Positions 29,543 to 39,400 of a DNA stretch of 64,000 nucleotides are shown in pieces. The stretch spans positions 62,001-126,000 of the forward strand of contig CP160629.1 of the NCBI GenBank assembly GCA_038993745.2, read 5' to 3'. The DNA is from Aliivibrio fischeri (GTDB lineage: Bacteria > Pseudomonadota > Gammaproteobacteria > Enterobacterales > Vibrionaceae). The position numbers were made by a program, and so were the translations under genes. The notes under the pieces are model-generated. The model was not told where the DNA came from. It made no database searches and was given only the letters and a program-made list of their open reading frames with translations. Every line of letters begins with the position of its first letter. Positions within the stretch are counted from its first letter, which is position 1.

Positions 29543-30034
29543 ATGTCTACAGTAACCCTGTTAGCACTGCTTGGTGGTGCAATTATTCTTGCGTTAGCCG
29601 GTTATGCTGGCAGCTTACTGATGAAGTTAAAAAAGCAAAAAGAACTGCAAGAACAACATAGAAAATTGGCGATACAGCAACGTAACGCCAATATTTTTGA
29701 GAATGTGGTATTACTTTGCCAAGCAGGTCTTCAAGACCGATGTGATTTCTCAGAGCTTTCTATTCGTTTGTACTGCATCATGGATTATCTGCAAGAAGAT
29801 GAGCGTATTGATGTAGAAAAAGAATACCCAGCATTATCTGAATTATACCATGTTGTAAAAGACATGGCGCGTGGCGATGAAAGGCAAGAGCTAGCGAAAA
29901 AAGATCGAATGAAAGATAACTTAGTTCGAACTAAGGCTGAAGCTCGCCTACAAGATGCGATTAAAGAAGAAATTCAACAACTGCATGATCGTGTTAAACC
30001 ACTGAATCAAAATATTGATATTAAAATGATCTGA
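29543..30034 (+). CDS. DUF2489 membrane-anchored protein
   Basis: 163 residues. One N-terminal membrane helix (LLALLGGAIILALAGYAGSLL) is followed by a cytoplasmic, charged helical domain (FENVVLLCQAGLQDRCDFSELSIRL). This is the DUF2489 family usually found between yihI and hemN. Function is unknown. It is 2 bp after yihI, so part of the same operon. Confidence 0.87.
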   Translation: MSTVTLLALLGGAIILALAGYAGSLLMKLKKQKELQEQHRKLAIQQRNANIFENVVLLCQAGLQDRCDFSELSIRLYCIMDYLQEDERIDVEKEYPALSELYHVVKDMARGDERQELAKKDRMKDNLVRTKAEARLQDAIKEEIQQLHDRVKPLNQNIDIKMI

Positions 30035-30142
30035 TCGACACTTCTATTTACTACTGCATTGAAGTCATCGGCTTTATGAAGCAGATGTTTTATGATGCAG
30101 GGTAATGGTGTCAGTGCAGATATAAAGAGATGGAAGTAAGTC

Positions 30143-31516
30143 ATGTCAAATCAACAAATAGTATGGGACCAAGAGATCATTGAGAAGTATAACTACTCAG
30201 GTCCACGTTACACCTCTTACCCAACTGCTTTAGAGTTTCACGAAGCGTATACTCCTGCTGAATTTGATATGGCATGTACTCAGTACCCTGAGCGCCCACT
30301 TTCTCTTTATATCCATATTCCGTTTTGCCACAAACTGTGTTACTTCTGTGGCTGTAATAAGGTGATCACTCGTCATCACCATAAAGCGGATATTTATCTT
30401 GATTCACTAGAACTTGAAATTCGCCAGCGTGCGGCACTATTTACTGAGCGTAAAGTAACGCAATTGCACTTTGGTGGTGGTACACCAACGTTTCTAACTA
30501 AAGTTCAATTTACTCGTTTAATGACCTTATTACGTGGTGAATTCCAGTTTGAAGAGGGCGCTGAAATCAGCATCGAAGTTGACCCTCGTGAAATCGAATT
30601 GGATATGCTGGCTCACTTACGTGATGAAGGGTTCAACCGTTTAAGTATTGGTGTTCAAGATTTCAATAAAGAAGTGCAGCAGTTGGTTAACCGTGACCAA
30701 GATGAAGACTTCATTATTCAGATGGTACAACGCGCTAAAGATCTTGGCTTCCGCTCAACGAACCTAGATTTAATCTACGGTTTACCAAAGCAATCTGCTG
30801 ATTCACTAGCTAATACGATCAAACGTGTACTAGAGATGGAACCGGGTCGCCTATCTGTATTTAACTATGCGCACATGCCAACTCTGTTTGCTGCTCAACG
30901 TAAAATTAAAGATGCCGATCTACCTGCGCCAGCTGAAAAGCTAGTAATGCTTCAAGAGACGATTGAAACATTAACAGGTGCTGGTTATCAGTTTATCGGT
31001 ATGGATCACTTTGCTTTACCTGATGATGAATTAGCGGTAGCGCAACGTGAAGGGGTTCTTCACCGTAACTTCCAAGGTTATACCACTCAAGGTGAGTGTG
31101 ACTTATTAGGTATGGGTGTATCAGCGATTTCAATGATTGGTGATAGCTACGCTCAGAATAAGAAAGATCTAAAAGAATATTACGCACAAGTTGATGAACA
31201 ACGTCATGCTTTATGGCGTGGTGTGGCTTTAGATAATGATGATTTAATTCGTCGCGAAGTGATTAAACAGCTTATTTGTAACTTCACTCTAGATACCAAA
31301 GCGATCGAAGCAGAGTTTAATTTAGACTTTGATACGTACTTTGCTGAAGACATTAAATTACTGCAAACTTTCATTAATGATGAGTTAGTAACAATGCATG
31401 AAGGTCGTATTGATGTTGAGCTTCGTGGCCGTCTTCTGATCCGTAATATCTGTATGTGTTTTGATAAGTACTTACGTGATCGTGCTCGTCAGCAGCAGTT
31501 TTCGAGAGTTATCTAA
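30143..31516 (+). CDS. hemN: Oxygen-independent coproporphyrinogen III oxidase
   Basis: 457-residue radical SAM enzyme that makes protoporphyrinogen IX without oxygen. The iron-sulfur motif is CHKLCYFCGC (CxxxCxxC plus the extra Cys of HemN), with PRYTSYPTA at the start, GGGTPTFL for SAM binding, and the HemN C-terminal domain (RNICMCFDKYL). It complements the hemCDXY operon elsewhere in the window. GGAAG precedes the start. Confidence 0.96.
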   Translation: MSNQQIVWDQEIIEKYNYSGPRYTSYPTALEFHEAYTPAEFDMACTQYPERPLSLYIHIPFCHKLCYFCGCNKVITRHHHKADIYLDSLELEIRQRAALFTERKVTQLHFGGGTPTFLTKVQFTRLMTLLRGEFQFEEGAEISIEVDPREIELDMLAHLRDEGFNRLSIGVQDFNKEVQQLVNRDQDEDFIIQMVQRAKDLGFRSTNLDLIYGLPKQSADSLANTIKRVLEMEPGRLSVFNYAHMPTLFAAQRKIKDADLPAPAEKLVMLQETIETLTGAGYQFIGMDHFALPDDELAVAQREGVLHRNFQGYTTQGECDLLGMGVSAISMIGDSYAQNKKDLKEYYAQVDEQRHALWRGVALDNDDLIRREVIKQLICNFTLDTKAIEAEFNLDFDTYFAEDIKLLQTFINDELVTMHEGRIDVELRGRLLIRNICMCFDKYLRDRARQQQFSRVI

Positions 31517-31592
31517 GCGTAGGGACGAGAAGCGAGTGCGGACTTTGTCCTTAAGGGGCGAGTAAGAGCCTTGTGACTTGTTTGCAAATTTG

Positions 31593-31627
31593 AAACCGTA
31601 GGTGTTAATGCTCCTGCGGTTTTTTTG
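31593..31627 (+). terminator. Terminator after hemN
   Basis: Stem AAACCGtAGG / CCTgCGGTTT around a 10-base loop, then T8. Confidence 0.75.
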
Positions 31628-31702
31628 TTTTTAAGAGCAAGGTTTCAGGACGCTTCGCTTGCAGGTTTCAGAATTGGTTATTTTTTAGCTTTGGGTATTA
31701 GC

Positions 31703-31770
31703 AATCCCCTCTAACTCCCTCTTGTATTAGCTTGATCGATTTCAATGATTCAGTGTTAAAGGGGAGAACC
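31703..31770 (-). repeat. 75-bp hairpin unit, copy 1
   Basis: On the minus strand it runs from ggttctcccc to aaggggga-like ends (+ strand: aatcccctctaactccctc ... ttaaaggggagaacca). CTCCCCTT and AAGGGGAG-type ends pair, so the unit can fold on itself. It corresponds closely to 58013-58084 in inverse orientation. Confidence 0.7.
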
Positions 31771-31803
31771 ACCTTTGGCGCTGTAATTACAACGGTCACA
31801 ATA

Positions 31804-31878
31804 CAGTTCCTCCCTTGAGAGAGAAACTAATGAGATTAGTAATGTTGATATAAGGGGAGGTTAGGAGGGGTTGGTAAG
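31804..31878 (+). repeat. 75-bp hairpin unit, copy 2
   Basis: Begins cagttcctcccttgag and ends gatataaggggaggttaggaggggttggta. It corresponds to 58122-58206 in inverse orientation and faces copy 1 head to head. Confidence 0.7.
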
Positions 31879-31882
31879 GAAT

Positions 31883-32019
31883 AACTAGAAACTATACGCT
31901 GCGCTAACTAGATACTATAAGAGCCAGTATTATTGATGTGAATCGTATTTATTACATCGTTAGTGCTTTTGATTCTATAGTTTCTAGAGCGAAGCGTTCT
32001 AGTTAGCGTAGCGTATAGT
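31883..32019. repeat. 137-bp palindromic intergenic element, copy A
   Basis: The left arm aactagaaactatacgctgc and following bases pairs imperfectly with the right arm ending gttagcgtagcgtatag; the right arm also holds ttctagagcgaagcgttcta. It is very similar to 59038-59175 (138 bp), with the right 50 bp almost identical. Confidence 0.8.
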
Positions 32020-32021
32020 CT

Positions 32022-32483
32022 TTAAGGCTTCACATTACGACTAATAGGATTCTGCAGCGAGATCAGCGTCTCTGTCGACTGCACTTCATCAATCGCTTGC
32101 AGTTTATCAATCAAGACATATTGCAACTCTTCAATGCTCTTACACATCAATTTGACGAAGATATTGTAAGCGCCAGTGGTGTAATAGGCTTCAACCACTT
32201 CTTCCAAGGCATCGAGTTTCGCTAAGGCTGAATGATAGTCACGCGCCGCATAGAGATTAATACCAATAAAGCAGCACACATCGTAGCCTAAGGTTTTTGG
32301 ATTAACGACCACCTCGGTACCTTCAATGATGTTAGCCGCTTTCATTTTTTCAATACGAACATGAATGGTTGCAGGGCTTACATCAAAGCGTTTTGCGAGT
32401 TCAGCGTAAGGCGTTCGAGCATCATTCATTAACGCTTGTAAAATATCTCGGTCGAGATCATCGATTTTGCTAGTTTGGTTCAT
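32022..32483 (-). CDS. asnC: Transcriptional regulator AsnC
   Basis: 153-residue Lrp/AsnC-family regulator. An N-terminal helix-turn-helix (YAELAKRFDVSPATIHVRIEKM) is followed by a RAM ligand-binding domain (LGYDVCCFIGI, VVEAYYTTGAYNIFVK). Similarity to E. coli AsnC, which activates asnA in response to asparagine, is high to the end (TETLISLQNPISRNVKP). No asnA gene is next to it here. Confidence 0.93.
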   Translation of the reverse strand: MNQTSKIDDLDRDILQALMNDARTPYAELAKRFDVSPATIHVRIEKMKAANIIEGTEVVVNPKTLGYDVCCFIGINLYAARDYHSALAKLDALEEVVEAYYTTGAYNIFVKLMCKSIEELQYVLIDKLQAIDEVQSTETLISLQNPISRNVKP

Positions 32484-32623
32484 GATGCATCCTTACATAA
32501 TGGGCAATCTTTAAATTACCTTAAGATAAGAGATTCGGCGAGCACTTTATCTAGTCGTTTTTATTAATATCCATTACCATAGGCACTGACTGTTCCTAAT
32601 TATTAAGCTTGTTGGAGTGCCCT

Positions 32624-33403
32624 GTGCAAATAGCGTTATTGTCTGAAGATCCAAATCGTCAATCTGAGTTAGAGGCCATTGCCGCTCGCTGGGGATTAAA
32701 GCACGATGAAGATAATGTATTTGCGTTGGTGTTAACTGAGCAACAGCTAGAATTACGTAAACGTGATGAACCAAAACTTGGTGCAATTTTTGTTGATCTA
32801 GTATCGGGAGCAGTGGCTCATCGTCGTAAATTTGGTGGCGGTAAAGGACAATCTATTGCGAAAGCTGTTGGTTTAAACAAAGGTGCGACACCTATTGTTC
32901 TTGATGGGACGGCAGGGTTAGGTCGAGATGCGTTTGTATTGGCATCTCTTGGCTGTAAAGTGCAAATGGTTGAGCGTCATCCTGTTGTTGCCGCATTGCT
33001 GGATGATGGATTAGCTCGAGCAAAACAAGACGCAGAGATAGGCGTGTGGGTTGCTGAGCGCATGTCGTTATTACACGCTTCAAGTCATGATGCATTAGAG
33101 CAATTGATGGCTCAAGATGATTTTGTGCAGCCAGATGTTGTGTATTTAGACCCTATGTATCCGCATCCGGTGAACAAAAAGAAAAGCGCATTAGTAAAAA
33201 AAGAAATGCGTGTCTTCCAATCTTTAGTTGGTGCAGATAACGATGCCGATGCACTGTTGGCACCGGCATTATTGATGGCGACAAAACGAGTGGTCGTTAA
33301 GCGCCCTGATTACGCAGAGTGGTTAGATAATCAAAAACCATCAATGGCGATTGAAACGAAAAAGAACCGTTTCGATGTTTACGTTAATGCCGCGATGGCT
33401 TAA
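32624..33403 (+). CDS. rsmJ: 16S rRNA (guanine1516-N2)-methyltransferase RsmJ
   Basis: 259 residues. It shares with E. coli RsmJ (YhiQ) [23 protein letters not shown], the SAM motif [26 protein letters not shown] and [16 protein letters not shown]. The start is GTG at 32624, with GGAG 7 bp before it; in-frame TTG codons further up (32609) are less likely. It converges on uspA, the stops overlapping by 4 bp. Confidence 0.94.
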   Translation: MQIALLSEDPNRQSELEAIAARWGLKHDEDNVFALVLTEQQLELRKRDEPKLGAIFVDLVSGAVAHRRKFGGGKGQSIAKAVGLNKGATPIVLDGTAGLGRDAFVLASLGCKVQMVERHPVVAALLDDGLARAKQDAEIGVWVAERMSLLHASSHDALEQLMAQDDFVQPDVVYLDPMYPHPVNKKKSALVKKEMRVFQSLVGADNDADALLAPALLMATKRVVVKRPDYAEWLDNQKPSMAIETKKNRFDVYVNAAMA

Positions 33404-33825
33404 TCTTTAAATGGAACCACTAATACATCAATCGGACAGGTATTAATCACTTGTCTGGTTGATGACAGTAATTTACTCCAGAAGTCTTGGTGGTGCCCAC
33501 AGACCACTAAGTTCACATCAAGATTTTCAATGGCTTCAGTCAATTCATTGCTTAAATCACCACTACTTACCAATGTTTTGTGGATAGGATAATCCGCAAA
33601 CTCCACCAGATGCTTCATCGCTTCTTTTGATGCTTCCATCGCTTGGTGTTGTGTTTCTGCTAGGTTGATATCAATCAGACCGGTATAAAGCTCTGCATAG
33701 CTAACATCAATATGAATAAAAGAAACTTTAGCATCTAACGCTTTTGCAAGACCAACGGCTTTACTTACTAGTGCCTTGCTCTCTTCTGTTAAATCAACAG
33801 CAACAAGAATGTGTTGGTAACTCAT
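33400..33825 (-). CDS. uspA: Universal stress protein A
   Basis: 141-residue cytoplasmic Usp fold protein ([20 protein letters not shown] ... [10 protein letters not shown]), the non-ATP-binding UspA type, lacking a clear G-2x-G-9x-G-S/T motif. In relatives it is induced in growth arrest. A strong AAAGGAG precedes the start. It is divergent from ftnA, and the uspA/uspB/yhiN/rsmJ neighbourhood matches that of E. coli. Confidence 0.94.
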   Translation of the reverse strand: MSYQHILVAVDLTEESKALVSKAVGLAKALDAKVSFIHIDVSYAELYTGLIDINLAETQHQAMEASKEAMKHLVEFADYPIHKTLVSSGDLSNELTEAIENLDVNLVVCGHHQDFWSKLLSSTRQVINTCPIDVLVVPFKD

Positions 33826-34007
33826 GATATATCTCCTTTAAATTCAAAATTGAATTATTTGATAACTATAGATTAGCACCAGAATTGTTCTTTTTTTGTC
33901 GTTTAGATCTCGTTCTGATTGATAGTTATTGATTAATCAAAGAACGAGGGATATATGATATAATTGTTAAAATTTCAGATGAAAATAGCTCATAAAGGAA
34001 TCTAAAA

Positions 34008-34535
34008 ATGTTAGCTCAAACTATGGTTGATCACCTAAATGCACAAATTAATCTAGAATTTTTCTCATCTAATCTATACTTACAGATGAGTGCTTGGTGT
34101 GAAGATAAAGGTTTTGATGGCGCCGCTGAGTTTTTCCGAGCTCACGCTGCAGAAGAAATGGAGCATATGCAACGTCTGTTTACTTATGTTAGCGAAACCG
34201 GTGCAATGCCAATTTTAGGTGCAATTGAAGCGCCACAATCGGAATTCTCTAGCCTTGGTGATGTATTTCGTACAACGTTAGAGCATGAGCAAATGATCAC
34301 TCAAGAGATCAACAAATTAGCTCATGTAGCTTTTACTTCTCAAGACTACTCAACGTTTAATTTCCTTCAATGGTATGTTGCTGAGCAGCATGAAGAAGAG
34401 AAATTATTCAAAGGAATTTTGGATAAAATTGACCTAGTAGGTGAAGACGGTAAGGCATTATTCTTTATCGATAAAGATTTAGCGGTATTAGCGAAATCTG
34501 GTTCTACATCTATTATGGATAGCACTGCTGGATAA
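34008..34535 (+). CDS. ftnA: Non-haem ferritin FtnA
   Basis: 175-residue iron-storage protein forming a 24-mer. The ferroxidase ligands are present ([15 protein letters not shown] helix with Glu-17 region, [25 protein letters not shown]). AAAGGAA lies before the start. Iron-dependent control is known in relatives; no clear Fur box is seen upstream. Confidence 0.94.
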   Translation: MLAQTMVDHLNAQINLEFFSSNLYLQMSAWCEDKGFDGAAEFFRAHAAEEMEHMQRLFTYVSETGAMPILGAIEAPQSEFSSLGDVFRTTLEHEQMITQEINKLAHVAFTSQDYSTFNFLQWYVAEQHEEEKLFKGILDKIDLVGEDGKALFFIDKDLAVLAKSGSTSIMDSTAG

Positions 34536-34630
34536 ATATCAATCTTTGCAATGTAGTCGTCTACAGATAATGTAAGTACACCAAGGGTCGTTATTTATCA
34601 GGCACACAGACAAGAATGTCGGAGGTGAGT

Positions 34631-34969
34631 ATGATAAGTGGCGACCTAATTTTATTGGCATTATTTACAGTGACAGGTATCAATATTATTAGATATCTAA
34701 GTACGCTAAAAACCCTTCTTTTTGTTATGAGAGAGGCACATCCATTGCTGTATCAGCAGGTTGATGGACGTGGTTTTTTCACCACGCATGGTAACTTTGG
34801 TAAGCAAACCAAATTACTCCAATATTTATGGCAAGAAGAGTATCTTGATCATCATGATACGCTCTTTGTATTCAAATGTGAGAAAGCTCGCTATCTCTTT
34901 ATGCTGTCTAGTGCACTACTGGTTGTGAGTGTTGCGGTGTTTTTCTTAGTAATTAGTTTGGGCATCTAG
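34631..34969 (+). CDS. uspB: Universal stress protein B
   Basis: 112 residues (E. coli UspB 111). Two membrane helices, near the N-terminus (LILLALFTVTGINIIRYL) and at the C-terminus (LFMLSSALLVVSVAVFFLVIS), bracket a conserved segment (HPLLYQQVDGRGFFTTHG). In E. coli it is RpoS-dependent and needed for ethanol resistance. ATG at 34631 is chosen over 34616 because a perfect GGAGGTGAG lies just before it. Confidence 0.92.
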   Translation: MISGDLILLALFTVTGINIIRYLSTLKTLLFVMREAHPLLYQQVDGRGFFTTHGNFGKQTKLLQYLWQEEYLDHHDTLFVFKCEKARYLFMLSSALLVVSVAVFFLVISLGI

Positions 34970-35017
34970 CGCTGATAATAGTACACTCCATGCCAACTAA
35001 ATTTGGGTGAGAGTGTC

Positions 35018-36201
35018 ATGAAAAAAGTAGACGTAGTCGTTATCGGTGCCGGTGCTGCCGGATTAATGTGTGCAGCAGAAGCAGCGAAGCGTGGTCGTTC
35101 AGTATTAGTTGTTGATCATGCAAAAAAACCGGGACGTAAAATCCTTATTTCAGGTGGTGGTCGCTGTAATTTCACGAATTACGATGTGACTGCGACTAAC
35201 TATGTCTGTCAAAACCTCACTTTGTAAAATCGGCTTTATCTCAGTACACCAACTGGGACTTTATCTCTTTGATCTCCAAATACGGAATTGAGTTTGAAGA
35301 GCGCGACCATGGACAACTTTTCTGTGTTGATTCAGCAAAAGAGATTGTCGATATGTTGCTTAAAGAGTGTGAATTAGTTGGTGTTAATTACCGTTATCGC
35401 TGTGACATCTCTGACATTGAAAAAACGGACACAGGCTTTACGCTTATGCTTGATTCAGATGAGTTAGCGTGTGAGTCTTTGGTTGTCGCAACAGGTGGTT
35501 TATCGATGCCAAAATTGGGTGCAACGCCATTTGGTTATCAGATTGCTGAGCAGTTTGGACTTTCTATGGTACCAACGACTGCAGGCTTAGTGCCATTCAC
35601 TCTGCATAAAGAAGATAAAGAAGCATTTTCTGAACTGTCTGGTATTGCGATTCCTGTTGTTGTGGAATCAGAGAACGGTAGCAGTTTTAAAGAAAACCTA
35701 TTGTTTACTCATCGTGGGTTATCTGGTCCGTCTATTTTACAAATTTCGTCTTATTGGAAAGCAGGACAAAAGGTAACGATTGACCTTCTTCCTAATGACG
35801 ATTTAAGTGAAGAACTAGACAAAATGCGAGAGAGCAACCCAAATCAAAGCATCAAAAACTCACTTGCTAAATTATTACCCAAAAGAGTAGTTGAAACTCT
35901 GTTAAATAAGACTATTTTTAATGAGCGATCTCTAAAACAAGTCAATCCAAAAGAGCAGCAAGAGTTATGCTCTTTACTTCACAAATGGCAAGTTTTACCA
36001 AATGGAACAGAAGGCTACAGAACAGCCGAGGTGACATTAGGTGGGGTAAATACAGACGAATTGTCTTCAAAAACAATGGAGTCTAAGAAAGTACCTGGCT
36101 TGTATTTTGTCGGTGAAGTCATGGATGTGAGTGGTTGGCTTGGTGGCTATAATTTCCAATGGGCATGGTCTAGTGGATATGTTGCAGGAATTAATGTGTA
36201 G
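35018..36201 (+). pseudogene. yhiN: HI0933/YhiN family flavoprotein, interrupted by a -1 frameshift
   Basis: NAD(P)/FAD-dependent oxidoreductase (HI0933-like, BaiN). First frame: FAD-binding start VVVIGAGAAGLMCAAEAAKRG and SGGGRCNFTN. After a stop at 35227 the homology resumes in another frame, FVKSALSQYTNWDFISLISKYG, with VVATGGLSMPKLGATPFGY, FTHRGLSGPSIL, and VTLGGV ... GLYFVGEVMDVSGWLGGYNFQWAWSSG. The break is at aaaacctcac (35211-35220); one more C gives NPHFVKSAL and 394 residues (E. coli about 400). The in vivo role of the family is not settled. Possibly a sequencing error. Confidence 0.9.
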
Positions 36202-36317
36202 TTAGTTCCATTTTTTGCACCTTTGTTCGCCTTAATTTTATAAAACGCATACGTTTCTACCGTTTCAGTTATGGATGACATGTTGTTAATTTTATTTTTA
36301 TAAGGGCTTAATAAATA

Positions 36318-38811
36318 ATGCAAACTCTCTCATTTAGTGTTCAAAGCATTACGCATCTTAAAGAAGAGTGTGATTCACTATTAATAGAGAGGGCATCAGG
36401 ATGTTTAATTCAGATATTCTCTTCTCAATCTATGGAAGAAGTATCTACTTATTATTCCTTTTTACAGTGCTTATTTCCTCACGCTGAGATCGTTGGTCTC
36501 AGCGCGATTCATACCAGTATCAATTCCTCGGTATTCACTCAATCAACCATTGTATCTATTTCTACTTTTGATTCTTCAACCGTGACATCAGCGTCAATTG
36601 TCCATGGTGAAAATGAACCACTTGTTGGTCATCAATTATTAAGAAAACTATCCGTTAATCAGACGACGAAAAGCGTTATTGCTTTTAGTTGTTATGGCTC
36701 TGCAAGCAATTACAAGCTCTTTGAAGCTTTTTCTGAGCAAGCTTACATTGTTCCTGTATCGGGTTGTGTTGCGACAGATACAGGTGAAGGCGCCTGGATT
36801 CTGTTTAATGGTGAGTTTCATCAAAACCAAATCGTTGCTGTTGCTTTACATGGTGAAAAATTACAGGCTTGGTATGAAGCCTTTGTTGAATGGAATCCCA
36901 TTGGTAAGCACTTTCGAGTTACTGCTTCTGAAGGTCGAGTGGTTAAAGCGATTGACCATATTCCTGCATACGATTTTTATTGTAAGTACTTAGCTGACAA
37001 CAAACCACTTGCGCTTAGCCAAATTCAAGCTTTTCCTTTAATGCTAGAGGAAGAGACGGCACGCATTATTAATACGGTTGAATCAATAACTAAAGAAGGT
37101 CATTTATTGTTTTCAGCTGAAGTGCCTGTTGGTGATGAGGTTAGATTATCGTATTACCATCCGTCGTTAACGCAAGAGCAAGTGAACCAAGGTGCGGCTC
37201 GTTTGGCGAATCGACGACCTGAATCTATTTTTATTTATAACTGTGAATCGCGGATTGAAAATAGTACTGAATCAACAGAATTACAGGCGTTTTCTGATGT
37301 TGGTTTATGCCAGGGTGTTTATGGGATGGGAGAATTTTTTCGATCTCATAATCAGCAGATTTTACACCATAGTTTAACCTACCTTGCGTTAAGTGAATCA
37401 GAAGAAGTTGCATCAGAATACGATACTTTTTCTCGTGCGCCACGTGTTCATAACTTAACGCCGCTGTTCTCATTAATTAAAATTCAATTCAAGATTTGGA
37501 TCATATGACCTCTGAATTGGAAGAGAAAATTAGAGAGCAGTCACTGCGTTTAATTCAAACTTATCGTACGGACAGAAGAACGGGTTTACTTAATCGCACG
37601 GTACTGAAAGAGCGCCTTTCTCATATAGCGTTAACGGATCATTTACTCTCTTTTAAATTAACCAATTTAAGCCAAGTAAATGAAAAGTATGGTTACCATG
37701 TCGGTGATAAGTTACTGCAAGATATTAGTTATTATATGAAAGAGCATTTAGGCTTAGCAATTGAGTCTGAAATTGAGCTCTACAGTATTGGTATTGCTGA
37801 ATGGGGTGTCATATTTAATAGCGATACTGCCAGTGAGGTATTACGTAAGCAGATTACTGGTTTTATTGAAAAACTAGAACATGAAAATTTTGAACCTTAT
37901 GGTTTAGATGATGTGGACTATTTAAGTGTTTCTATTTCTGGAGGCCTTATTAGTCGGCGTGATTTCCCAACCATTGCTTCTGAAGACTTAATTCTAAAAA
38001 CGGTAGAGGCAAGGCGAATTGCTATGCGTCGTAATCGCCACTTGTGTAATGCCCGAGAATTAATGAAAGAAGAGCGTACTCGTCAAAATCAACTGGATTG
38101 GCTTACTTGTGTCAATCGAGCGATTTCTCAAAAGGAGTATTGGTTTATGGGCAACCTATTTATAAAGCGCATACTCATGAGCTGGCATCAACAGAATGTC
38201 TAATGCGAATTCAAGAGGACGACCAAATATTTGCTCCGGGACAGTTTTTACCAGCTGTTGAGGGGACACATCTCTATACTCGCTTAAGTAGAGAAATGAT
38301 TTCGAGTATCTTTGAGATCATGCAGTCGAATGATTTGACGTTCTCGATTAATTTATCTCCTCAAGATTTATTAAGTGATAGAACACTAGATTTATTAGAG
38401 TCATCCATGATCCGTTTAGATAACCCAATGCGAGTGGGATTTGAAGTGTTAGAAACGGAACAAATTCAAGATTATGGGCATATCATTGAGGTGTGTAATC
38501 ATTTCCGACGCTTAGGTGCGCGAATTATTATTGATGATTTCGGTTCAGGTTATTCCAATATTGATGCGATCATGAAACTAGAGCCTCAGGTGATTAAGCT
38601 TGATGGTTCAATCATCAAAAATGTACATCAAGATAAGCGACAACGTTTGATTTCTCAGCAAATGGTACAGCTTTGTCATGTATTAGATGCCAAAGCTGTG
38701 GCCGAGTTTGTTCATAATCAAGAGGTGTGTTCAATTGTTGAAGATATGGGCGTGGATTACTTACAAGGTTACTTTTTAGGTGAGCCTAAATCGTTACACA
38801 TTAAGACGTAA
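36318..38811 (+). pseudogene. FIST-GGDEF-EAL sensor protein, interrupted by two -1 frameshifts
   Basis: Frame 1 (36318 to about 37478) holds FIST_N and FIST_C sensory domains (IVPVSGCVATDTGEGAWILFNGE; ESIFIYNCESR; GVYGMGEFF). Frame 2 (about 37480-38125) holds a GGDEF-like domain, and frame 3 (about 38125-38811) an EAL domain with [13 protein letters not shown]. One extra A at the AAAA near 37477 and another at the AAAA near 38132 give one protein of 831 residues. The GGDEF site is lost (GIAEWG) and EAL is altered (ECLMR), so enzyme activity is doubtful even after repair. The FIST domain suggests sensing of small ligands such as amino acids. Confidence 0.85.
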
Positions 38812-39400
38812 ACTTATGTCCACTTCGTTCAGCTTGAAACACCGTTAAAAATTGATCGTAATAACATGAAAGAGCTTGAGCATTCTCAGGCTCTTTTACC
38901 ATCTCTAAGACTTCAATTCCTGCTTCGCACGTACATAGGTTACCTTCACTTTGATTTCTACGTAAGTGATAGCGAGATGCTTCGTCAGTTTGAATTTCTA
39001 AGCAAGGTAATGCTTTTAACCAAGGACTTTTATTCACCATTTTTTTGGCTTCTTGCCATGTCGCATCGAGCAGTACAAAAAGTTGTTTTTTGCTTGAGTC
39101 ATGTCGATGGTGAAAATCACCACTGAGAACTGGCTCTTTACTTGGGAAGAGTAACCAGGTTTCAGTATCTGCTTGGTTTATTTTACTAATAAGCGCTTGA
39201 GGTGGTTCTTTTCGTTGCCACGTGTATTCCGTTGTATTGGACAAACTATTGAGGATCAATTTTCCTGTATTGGTGAGTTTGTGGCGTTCGTTTTCATGAT
39301 AGAGCAACGCAAACTCAATATTTGAGCTTAAATTTGGTTGATGTGCGCAAATACAATTATGAGTAAATCCACAAATAGAGCAGGTCATGAATATGTCCAT
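38801..39400 (-). CDS. DTW-domain protein (probable tRNA-uridine aminocarboxypropyltransferase)
   Basis: 199 residues. Cys/His-rich start ([18 protein letters not shown]) and the DTW motif ([15 protein letters not shown]), followed by [24 protein letters not shown] proteins of this type (TapT/YfiP, TuaA) install acp3U in tRNA. The start ATG overlaps the upstream lipoprotein gene stop (TAATG), implying coupling; an in-frame ATG at 39388 is an alternative that begins right at the Cys-rich segment. Its 3-prime end overlaps the FIST gene tail by 11 bp. Confidence 0.85.
   Translation of the reverse strand: MDIFMTCSICGFTHNCICAHQPNLSSNIEFALLYHENERHKLTNTGKLILNSLSNTTEYTWQRKEPPQALISKINQADTETWLLFPSKEPVLSGDFHHRHDSSKKQLFVLLDATWQEAKKMVNKSPWLKALPCLEIQTDEASRYHLRRNQSEGNLCTCEAGIEVLEMVKEPENAQALSCYYDQFLTVFQAERSGHKFTS

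Larger units (their letters stand above)
31517..32021. repeat. Non-coding repeat mosaic between hemN and asnC
   Basis: 505 bp without a gene. From left to right: a copy of the GAGtgCGGACtttGTCCT motif (31534-31551), the hemN terminator, a tttcaggacgcttcgcttgc segment (31646 on), two opposed copies of the 75-bp AGGGG hairpin unit (31703-31770 and 31804-31878), and a 137-bp palindromic element (31883-32019) that ends 2 bp from the asnC stop. Each part recurs in other gaps of this window. Confidence 0.8.
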
